From the NCBI GenBank assembly GCA_023444445.1, contig JAEXMK010000004.1:1-15761 (forward strand): a DNA stretch of 15,761 bases, written 5' to 3'. This document shows, piece by piece, positions 7,246 through 12,816 of this stretch; position 1 is the first letter of the stretch; every line of letters starts with the position of its first letter. Below the pieces are notes generated by a model that did no database searches, was not told where the DNA came from, and was given only the letters and a program-made list of their open reading frames with translations. This DNA is from Pseudomonadota bacterium (lineage in GTDB: Bacteria; Pseudomonadota; Alphaproteobacteria; Rhizobiales; Rhizobiaceae). The position numbers and the translations under genes were made by a program.

Positions 7246-7734
7246 TTATTCGATGACCACGAGGGCTTCGCCATACTCCACGGGCTGAGCGTCGTTGACG
7301 ATGATTTCCACGACCTTGCCGGACTTCGGGGCCGGGATCTGGTTCATGGTCTTCATGGCTTCGACGATGAGAATGGTCTGGCCTTCCTTCACAGTCGCGC
7401 CCACTTCGATGAAGGGACGTGCGCCGGGGGCGGGTGAGAGATAGACCGTGCCAACCATGGGCGAAGACACCGTGTTGGCCGGGTTGCGGGCCGGTGCTGC
7501 GGCGGCGGCTGGCGCAGCAGGAGCCGCGACTGCTGGTGCGGCAGGGGTTGCTGCTGGAGCGGGTGCGTAAGCGGGCGGTGCTGCGGCATAAACCGTGGCT
7601 GGGGGAGCGGCGCGGGAAACGCGGATGCGCAGGTCGTCCTGCTCCACTTCGATTTCCGAAAGGTCGGTATCGTTGAGGATATTCGCGAGTTCGCGGATCA
7701 GTTCCTTGTCGATACCCTGTTTCTTTTCAGACAT
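7246..7734 (-). CDS. accB: Biotin carboxyl carrier protein of acetyl-CoA carboxylase
   Basis: AccB carries the biotin that shuttles carboxyl groups from AccC to the carboxyltransferase. The 162-residue protein has a helical N-terminal segment (about residues 1-40), a flexible Ala/Pro-rich linker (about 42-84, with repeated PAAPA-like units), and a biotinyl domain at about 88-162. Biotin would be attached to Lys128 in EAMKTMNQI, with the [14 protein letters not shown] thumb region upstream. The gene sits 12 nt before accC and 25 nt after aroQ on the same strand. Confidence 0.98.
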   Translation of the reverse strand: MSEKKQGIDKELIRELANILNDTDLSEIEVEQDDLRIRVSRAAPPATVYAAAPPAYAPAPAATPAAPAVAAPAAPAAAAAPARNPANTVSSPMVGTVYLSPAPGARPFIEVGATVKEGQTILIVEAMKTMNQIPAPKSGKVVEIIVNDAQPVEYGEALVVIE

Positions 7735-7759
7735 GACAAACCCTATTCTTTGTTTCTTT

Positions 7760-8197
7760 TTATGCCGTGATGTTTTTCAGCGCATGAAGCGCCATGACGT
7801 ATCCATATGGTCCAAAACCGCAGATCATGCCCTTGGCTGCGGGCGAGACCATCGATTTGTGACGGAATTCTTCCCGTGCATGGATATTGGAGATGTGCAC
7901 TTCCACGACCGGAGTCGAAATTGCGCGAATGGCGTCGTGCAGGGCGATGGAGGTATGGCTGTAAGCACCGGGATTGATGACGACACCCGCCGCCCGCTCG
8001 CCCGCCTCGTGCAGCCAATCCACAAGCACGCCCTCGTGGTTGGATTGCCGAAACTCCACCGAAAAACCGAGTTCGGCGCCGGCGTGTACACAATCGTTTT
8101 CTATGTCTTTCAGCGTTTTGCCACCGTAAATACCCGGTTCCCGTTTTCCCAGCATGTTGAGATTGGGGCCGTTGATGACGATGATGATGTTGCTCAT
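7760..8197 (-). CDS. aroQ: Type II 3-dehydroquinate dehydratase
   Basis: AroQ dehydrates 3-dehydroquinate to 3-dehydroshikimate, the third shikimate-pathway step. The 145-residue length is typical of the dodecameric type II enzyme. The active site is intact: [17 protein letters not shown] at residues 9-25 with Arg19 and catalytic Tyr24, Asn75 in [10 protein letters not shown], His101 in VEVHISNI, and Arg112 in REEFRHKS. The frame stays open upstream to 8284 across a terminator, so ATG 8197 preceded by GGAA is the start. It is the first gene of the aroQ-accB-accC-aat run, with 25 nt to accB. Confidence 0.97.
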   Translation of the reverse strand: MSNIIIVINGPNLNMLGKREPGIYGGKTLKDIENDCVHAGAELGFSVEFRQSNHEGVLVDWLHEAGERAAGVVINPGAYSHTSIALHDAIRAISTPVVEVHISNIHAREEFRHKSMVSPAAKGMICGFGPYGYVMALHALKNITA

Positions 8198-8248
8198 TCG
8201 CGTTTCCATAAGAAAATCAGCGACACCTATAGACTGCGCAGCCTTCAA

Positions 8249-8282
8249 GGAAAAGCCCCTGCAAGCCCTAAAGCGCAGGGGC
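8249..8282 (-). terminator. Rho-independent terminator after the DsbA-like gene
   Basis: Read on the minus strand, GCCCCTGC pairs perfectly with GCAGGGGC (plus positions 8275-8282 and 8255-8262) over a 12-nt loop, followed by TTTTCC. It ends the secreted oxidoreductase gene and separates it from aroQ, whose promoter must then lie in the roughly 50 bp that remain. Confidence 0.8.
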
Positions 8283-8322
8283 ACCCCCTTATCTCACAGG
8301 CAATAAAGCCCTTTCGTGAGAA

Positions 8323-9090
8323 TCACGAGCAGGTGGCTTTACCGCAGCTGCGCATGTTGGCGATTTTTTCCTTCAGCGGGTCGGCGCCAACGGCACCGAA
8401 AACCGCCTCGTTGCCGACGATATAGGAAGGCGTTCCGGTGATGCCGAGGCTGTTTGCCAGCTTGTAGGTTTCCTGCACCTGCGCATCATTGGGGTTTTCC
8501 GCCATCGACTTGCGGATATCGGCTTCCTTGAGGCCAAGCGAGGTCGCGACTTCCATGGCGCTGTCCTCATTGGCCCGCCCACGGCCGCCGAGCAGGGTGC
8601 GCTGGAATTCGGCATATTTGGCAGGCGCCAAAAGCTTTACGGCGTTGGAGACGCGGTGCGCGGCAACCGATTCCGGCCCAAGGATCGGAAACTCCTTGAG
8701 GACGACGCGCACCTTCTTGTCGCCCTTCAGGATATTGTCCATGTCGCCCATGGCGCGTTTGCAATAACCACAATTATAGTCGAAAAATTCGACCAGCGTG
8801 ACGTCGCCATCGGGATTGCCGAGCGCCATGTCATATTTCGATTCGAAGATGGCCTTCTTGTTGTCGGCAACCGCTTCCGCCGCCTTGGCGTTGCGCGACG
8901 CATATTGCTTGCGTTCAAGCGCGTCCTGAACCTCCAGCATGATTTCAGGATTCTCGATCAGATACTGCTTGATGAACTCGCCCATTTCCTTCTTCTGCTG
9001 CTCATCGAGCGCATGGGCGGACAGGGAGGCGAATACCGTCGAAAGGGCCGTCACGCTGGCAAGAAGGGTGGAACGGAGAAAATGCGCCAT
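8323..9090 (-). CDS. Secreted DsbA/ScsC-like thiol oxidoreductase
   Basis: The 255-residue product is a thioredoxin-fold periplasmic protein likely to oxidise or isomerise disulfides. It has a signal peptide (cleavage near SAHA, residue 27), then a charged helical N-terminal region at about 28-85 (EFIKQYLIENPEIMLEVQDAL) resembling the ScsC N-terminal oligomerisation segment. The thioredoxin domain carries the CGYC active site (Cys107, Cys110) in FFDYNCGYCKR and the cis-proline loop GTPSYIV (Pro221). Two further cysteines, 249 and 254, lie at the extreme C-terminus. An upstream ATG at 9102 is in frame, but AGGA is correctly placed only for ATG 9090. A strong terminator follows. The catalytic preference, oxidase or isomerase, cannot be told. 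Confidence 0.92.
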   Translation of the reverse strand: MAHFLRSTLLASVTALSTVFASLSAHALDEQQKKEMGEFIKQYLIENPEIMLEVQDALERKQYASRNAKAAEAVADNKKAIFESKYDMALGNPDGDVTLVEFFDYNCGYCKRAMGDMDNILKGDKKVRVVLKEFPILGPESVAAHRVSNAVKLLAPAKYAEFQRTLLGGRGRANEDSAMEVATSLGLKEADIRKSMAENPNDAQVQETYKLANSLGITGTPSYIVGNEAVFGAVGADPLKEKIANMRSCGKATCS

Positions 9091-9257
9091 ATCGGTCCTC
9101 ATTCTGTGCGGCCGAAGCCTCTTGGAATCTCATGAAGGCAATTACCTTACTTTAAGCCAAATGCCATACGGCAAAAATACTTGTCCGCATTATGGTCTCA
9201 CGATTGTGAAGATTGTGATTCTGCTGCAAGTCTGCCAAATACGGTTCAGGAAAGAGC
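9091..9257. other. Divergent promoter region, no clear sites
   Basis: These 167 bp separate the divergent DsbA-like and aminotransferase genes and are more AT-rich than the flanks. CTTGTC at 9180-9185 resembles an alphaproteobacterial -35 box for the aminotransferase, but no good -10 follows at 17 nt. I can name no operator. Confidence 0.3.
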
Positions 9258-10421
9258 ATGCCCTTGATAACGATCTCGAAGCGGAGCGCCGTCGAACCCT
9301 TTCACGCCATGGATATTCTGGCGGAAGCGAACAGGCGCAGGCAGGCGGGACGCCCCGTCATTTCCATGGCGGTCGGTCAGCCTTCCCACCCCGCACCGAA
9401 AGCCTCGCTGGCAGCGGCGCAAGAGGCGCTGAAACATGGGCGTATCGGTTACACCGATGCGCTCGGCCTGCGCGAACTGCGTGAGGCAATCGCCGGCCAT
9501 TACCGTCTACGCCATCAGGTCGCCATCGATCCGGCCCGCATTGCGGTGACGACAGGTTCGTCCGCCGCTTTCAATCTTGCCTTCCTCAGCCTTTTCGATG
9601 CTGGCGACTACGTCGCCATCGCAAGGCCCGGTTACCCCGCTTATCGCAATATTCTGAAGGCGCTCGGCCTCAACGTTGTGGAAGTGCCGGTGACGGCCGA
9701 AACCGGTTATACGCTGACGCCGGCAAGCCTGGAACGCGCGGAAACGAAAGCAGGCTGCAAGCTGAAGGGCGTGCTTTTGGCAAGCCCCGCCAATCCAACC
9801 GGCACGGTTACCGGCCGCGAAGCGCTGAAGCGGCTGGCGACCTATTGCGAAAGCCGTGACATGGCCTTCATTTCCGACGAGATTTATCACGGCTTGACCT
9901 TCGTCGGGGAGGAGACAAGTGCGCTCGAAATCACCGGTAGCGCCGTGATCATCAATTCCTTCTCCAAATATTATTGCATGACCGGCTGGCGCATCGGCTG
10001 GATGGTGTTGCCGGAAAATCTCGTCCGTCCGGTCGAGTGCCTGGCCCAGAGCCTTTATATCTCACCACCGGAACTCTCACAGTTTGCCGCGGCCGCAGCC
10101 TTTTCGGCAGCGGAAGAGCTCGATGTTTATAGAGAGAGTTATCGCACCAACCGCGATTTCCTGATGGCGCGCCTGCCGGAAATCGGCCTGCCGCTGGCGT
10201 CGCCCATGGATGGCGCGTTTTATGCCTATGTCGATACCAGCCGCTTTTCCAATGACAGCATGGATTTTGCCAAGCGCATGCTGGCGGAAATCGATGTGGC
10301 GGCGACACCGGGCATGGATTTCGATCCCGAAGAAGGCCACAGGGCGCTGCGCATTTCCTATGCGGGTTCGGTATCTGACATTGCCGAGGCGGTGGGACGT
10401 ATCGCCGGCTGGCTGAAATAA
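9258..10421 (+). CDS. PLP-dependent aminotransferase, class I/II
   Basis: The 387-residue product is a fold-type I pyridoxal-phosphate aminotransferase of the aspartate-aminotransferase superfamily. Visible features are GQPSHPAPKA near residues 40-49, the TTGSSAAFNL phosphate loop at 98-107, RPGYPAYRN at 123-131, ASPANPTGTV with Asn179, SDEIYHGL with Asp207 and Tyr210, and the PLP lysine Lys237 in SFSKYYCMTGWRIGW. The C-terminal substrate arginine is expected in HRALRISYAGS. Start ATG 9258 has AGGAAA just upstream. It is monocistronic and converges on the regulator gene 27 bp downstream. The amino donor and product cannot be inferred; similar proteins are often labelled aspartate aminotransferases or pyridoxal enzymes without proof. 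Confidence 0.93.
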   Translation: MPLITISKRSAVEPFHAMDILAEANRRRQAGRPVISMAVGQPSHPAPKASLAAAQEALKHGRIGYTDALGLRELREAIAGHYRLRHQVAIDPARIAVTTGSSAAFNLAFLSLFDAGDYVAIARPGYPAYRNILKALGLNVVEVPVTAETGYTLTPASLERAETKAGCKLKGVLLASPANPTGTVTGREALKRLATYCESRDMAFISDEIYHGLTFVGEETSALEITGSAVIINSFSKYYCMTGWRIGWMVLPENLVRPVECLAQSLYISPPELSQFAAAAAFSAAEELDVYRESYRTNRDFLMARLPEIGLPLASPMDGAFYAYVDTSRFSNDSMDFAKRMLAEIDVAATPGMDFDPEEGHRALRISYAGSVSDIAEAVGRIAGWLK

Positions 10422-10448
10422 GTCCGCGACGCCCGCTTCCTCACACCA

Positions 10449-11132
10449 TCAGGCGGGCGCGCAGCCGAAGGTGCTGACAAAAGCTTTTTCGCCTTTTGCC
10501 GTAAAGGTCAGCACGCGACCGTTTCCGCGGCGTAGCCAGTCGCGCTGCTGCATGGCATCAAGCAGCGATGCGCCGAGCCCGCCGCCGAGGTGATGGCGGC
10601 GCTCGCTCCAGTCCAGGCAATGCAGGCACACTGGCCGGCGTGCCTTTTCGAGTGGCGAAAGATCGATGCCGAAGCTGGAGAAAAAGTCACGCCCATCATC
10701 CGTGAGGGCAGGGTCATCACCTGAGGTCACCAATCCTCTGGCGGTAATGGCCGCAAGCAGCGCGACGCCGCTTTCCCCGGCGAGGTGGTCGTAGCAGATG
10801 CGCGCTTCTCGCAGTGCCTTGTCCTTCGGTCCGGTGCGTACACGGATCGCGCCTGTGCGCTGCGCAAGCCCCATCAAGGCTTCCAGCACCTGCGCCACAT
10901 CTTCGTCAGAGAGACGGAAATAGCGATGACGCCCCTGTTTTTCGGCCTTTAGCAATTGCGCCTCTGAAAGCTTGGAAAGGTGTCCGCTGGCGGTTTGCAG
11001 GGTCACGCCGGCGGCTTCCGCAAGCTCGCTTGCCGTCAGCGCGCGTCCATCCATCAGCGCCGTCAAGATGTTGGCGCGGGCAGGGTCGCCGATCAGGGCG
11101 GCGACATTGGCGATAAGAGGTCCGTCTTTCAT
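10449..11132 (-). CDS. ArsR-type winged-helix regulator with Cys/His-rich C-terminal domain
   Basis: The 227-residue protein is about twice the length of a minimal ArsR repressor. Residues 5-95 form the winged helix: GDPARANILTALMDG, then the recognition helix TLQTASGHLSKLSEAQLL at 44-61, and the wing KQGRHRYFRLS at 65-75. The C-terminal half holds CLHC (Cys169, Cys172) followed by DWSERRHHLGGGLGASLLD with His180-His181; Cys113 and Cys224 are further cysteines. This looks like a metal or redox/electrophile sensor, but the usual ArsR metal site is not recognised. It is divergent from NIPSNAP-ABM, with an inverted repeat between, suggesting control of itself and that pair. Confidence 0.85.
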   Translation of the reverse strand: MKDGPLIANVAALIGDPARANILTALMDGRALTASELAEAAGVTLQTASGHLSKLSEAQLLKAEKQGRHRYFRLSDEDVAQVLEALMGLAQRTGAIRVRTGPKDKALREARICYDHLAGESGVALLAAITARGLVTSGDDPALTDDGRDFFSSFGIDLSPLEKARRPVCLHCLDWSERRHHLGGGLGASLLDAMQQRDWLRRGNGRVLTFTAKGEKAFVSTFGCAPA

Positions 11133-11148
11133 AGTTCGATGGTAGCCG

Positions 11149-11173
11149 AAGCATTGAGGCGAGGCAATGGCTT
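11149..11173. promoter_or_regulatory. Imperfect inverted repeat, candidate regulator operator
   Basis: AAGCATTG (11149-11156) and CAATGGCTT (11165-11173) are inverted copies differing by one inserted G, separated by 8 bp. The site lies between the divergent ArsR-type gene and the NIPSNAP gene, the expected position for an autoregulatory operator. The match is short and could be chance. Confidence 0.35.
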
Positions 11174-11206
11174 AAACAGGAGAGGCAGAACATGAGGAGA
11201 AAGACG

Positions 11207-11533
11207 ATGTTGACCTGTTTCATTCGCTACGAGATCGACCCCTTCAAAGTCGATGCCTTCGATCGATATGCCCGCAACTGGGGTGAGGCGATCCCGCGCT
11301 GCGGTGCGGATCTCATTGGATATTACGCGCCGAAAGAGGGATCGAGCACGATCGCCTATGGCGTCTACGACATTGAAAATCTTGCCGCTTACGAAGCCTA
11401 CAGGGCGCGACTTGCCGCCGACCCGGCAGGGCGGGAAAACTATGAATTCGCCCGCCGTGAACAGTTTATCCGCCGTGAGGACCGGCTGTTCCTGCGCCTT
11501 GCCTCTTCTGCGCGGACCGGCGGCGGGCAATGA
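11207..11533 (+). CDS. NIPSNAP-family protein
   Basis: The 108-residue product has the NIPSNAP dimeric alpha/beta-barrel pattern: MLTCFIRYEIDPFKVDAFDR at the start, then NWGEAIPRCGADLIGYYAPK at about 25-44, YGVYDIENLAAYEAYRARLA at about 51-70 and a C-terminal REDRLFLR strand. Bacterial NIPSNAPs have no firm function. An in-frame ATG at 11192 also has a ribosome-site-like stretch, but the family start begins at the hydrophobic MLTCF strand and AGGAG precedes ATG 11207. The stop overlaps the ABM gene's ATG in ATGA. It is divergent from the ArsR-type regulator, its likely controller. Confidence 0.85.
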   Translation: MLTCFIRYEIDPFKVDAFDRYARNWGEAIPRCGADLIGYYAPKEGSSTIAYGVYDIENLAAYEAYRARLAADPAGRENYEFARREQFIRREDRLFLRLASSARTGGGQ

Positions 11534-11895
11534 TCGCCGTCATCTTCGAGGTCTGGCCGGCTGAGGGCGAAAAACAACATTATCTCGACATAGCCGCTGG
11601 CCTGCGGGCCGAACTCGAAACCATCGATGGTTTTTTGTCTGTCGAGAGGTTTCAGAGCATCAGCAATCCGGAGAAGATGCTTTCCCTGTCATTCTTCCGG
11701 GACGAGGAGGCGGTGAAAGCCTGGCGCAACACCGTGCCACATCGCGCAGCACAAGCCCGGGGCCGTGGCGGTGTCTTTTCAGACTATAGGTTGCGTATTG
11801 CACATGTGACCCGCGATTATGGCTTACAGGAACGGCAGGAAGCGCCAGCCGACAGCCGGATCGCCCATCCGGTAAAGGGGAACAGCCTGGGCTGA
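11530..11895 (+). CDS. ABM-type (antibiotic biosynthesis monooxygenase) family protein
   Basis: The 121-residue product resembles the ABM superfamily of small dimeric ferredoxin-like barrels, which includes cofactor-free quinone-forming oxygenases and haem-degrading proteins. Visible elements are IAVIFEVWPAEGEKQHYLDI at residues 2-21, the FLSVERFQSISNPEKMLSLS core at 35-54, SFFRDEEAVKAWRN around 54-67, and the HRAAQARGRGGVFSDYRLRI segment at 71-90. A charged tail, HVTRDYG onward, goes beyond the minimal domain. Translation is probably coupled to NIPSNAP by the 4-nt overlap. Both belong to dimeric alpha/beta-barrel folds, so a heterodimer is conceivable. Catalytic activity and substrate are unknown. 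Confidence 0.8.
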   Translation: MIAVIFEVWPAEGEKQHYLDIAAGLRAELETIDGFLSVERFQSISNPEKMLSLSFFRDEEAVKAWRNTVPHRAAQARGRGGVFSDYRLRIAHVTRDYGLQERQEAPADSRIAHPVKGNSLG

Positions 11896-11941
11896 GATTT
11901 CCAGCATCAGTTTTTCTGTATGCCGGTGCAAGGCTTTCTGG

Positions 11942-11971
11942 TTCGAATTTGCCTCTCAAACCCGTTATAGA
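11942..11971 (+). promoter_or_regulatory. Weak candidate promoter for the SDR gene
   Basis: TTCGAA (11942-11947) and TATAGA (11966-11971) are 18 bp apart, about 50 bp before the SDR start. The -35 is a poor match, and the SDR gene could equally be read from the NIPSNAP-ABM transcript. Confidence 0.25.
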
Positions 11972-12021
11972 TGGGACAATGGGGTGCAGGGCAACCCGTC
12001 GGATTGGACAAGGAGAAGGCA

Positions 12022-12726
12022 ATGTCGGCAGAAAAAGTGGCAATTGTAACGGCAGGCGGCAGCGGCATGGGGGCAGCCGTGGCGAAACGCCTGGCGGCGG
12101 ACGGTTACAGGCTCGCAATACTGTCTTCCTCCGGCAAGGGAGAAGCGCTTGCGAAGGAGCTGGGCGGTATCGGCGTGACCGGCTCCAACCAGTCCAATGA
12201 CGATCTCCAGCGGCTGACGGATCAGGCGCTTGAGACATTCGGCCGCATCGACGTGCTGGTGAACAGCGCGGGGCATGGCCCACGCGCCTCCATTCTCGAT
12301 ATTACCGACGAACAATGGCATACCGGCCTCGATGTCTACCTGATGAACGTCATTCGCCCGACGCGGATCATTGCGCCTATCATGGTGAGGCAGAAGGCCG
12401 GTGCGATCGTCAACATCTCGACGGCCTGGGCTTTCGAACCGAGCAGCATGTTCCCGACCTCGGCGGTGTTTCGCGCTGGCCTTGCCTCCTATACCAAGAT
12501 TTTCGCCGATACCTATGCGGCCGACAATGTGCGCATGAACAATGTCCTGCCCGGCTGGATCGACAGCCTGCCGGCGACGGAAGAACGTCGTGACAGCGTA
12601 CCGATGCAGCGCTACGGCAAAAGTGAGGAGATCGCTGCCACCGTGGCATTTCTCGCGTCTGAAGGGGCAGGGTATATTACCGGGCAGAATATCCGGGTTG
12701 ACGGCGGGCTGACGCGGTCTGTTTGA
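12022..12726 (+). CDS. SDR-fold protein with substituted catalytic residues
   Basis: The 234-residue product has the short-chain dehydrogenase Rossmann fold. The nucleotide loop reads TAGGSGMG at residues 10-17 (TGxxxGxG with Ala for the first Gly), NSAG lies at 81-84, Asn109 is the structural Asn, and the C-terminal GQNIRVDGGL at 221-230 is typical. The active site is not: after NIS at 131-133, ungapped alignment puts Thr134 at the catalytic Ser, Ser147 at Tyr and Arg151 at Lys. It may be a non-enzymatic or altered-chemistry SDR. ATG 12022 is chosen for AAGGAGAAGG just upstream; the frame is open back to 11971. It lies 126 bp after ABM. A strong bidirectional terminator follows. Confidence 0.9.
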   Translation: MSAEKVAIVTAGGSGMGAAVAKRLAADGYRLAILSSSGKGEALAKELGGIGVTGSNQSNDDLQRLTDQALETFGRIDVLVNSAGHGPRASILDITDEQWHTGLDVYLMNVIRPTRIIAPIMVRQKAGAIVNISTAWAFEPSSMFPTSAVFRAGLASYTKIFADTYAADNVRMNNVLPGWIDSLPATEERRDSVPMQRYGKSEEIAATVAFLASEGAGYITGQNIRVDGGLTRSV

Positions 12727-12769
12727 CGGACGGTTATATCGATCCTCATTCTTGCATCGACAAAACAAA

Positions 12770-12799
12770 ACGCCCGCAACGATGTTGCGGACGTTTTTT
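12770..12799. terminator. Bidirectional terminator between the SDR gene and rne
   Basis: ACGCCCGCAAC (12770-12780) pairs with GTTGCGGACGT (12784-12794), an 11-bp stem with one C-A mismatch and a 3-nt loop, followed by six Ts on the plus strand. Read in reverse, the stem is followed by TTTTGTTTTG, so it also serves the convergent rne gene. Confidence 0.85.
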
Positions 12800-12816
12800 A
12801 TTCAGTGTCACTTCTC

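Noticed and set aside
5890..7437. 515-codon plus-strand frame opposite accC and accB
   Set aside because: It is antisense to two unmistakable genes, has no recognisable domain and arises from high-GC third-position bias.
7595..8425. 276-codon plus-strand frame opposite aroQ
   Set aside because: Crosses aroQ, the terminator and the end of the DsbA-like gene, with no domain.
10431..10460. CGCCCGC/GCGGGCG inverted repeat at the aminotransferase/regulator junction
   Set aside because: The 16-nt loop and lack of a T-run on either strand make it a poor terminator; probably chance in GC-rich DNA.
11965..12768. 267-codon minus-strand frame opposite the SDR gene
   Set aside because: The SDR fold motifs are clear on the plus strand, and this frame runs into the terminator hairpin.
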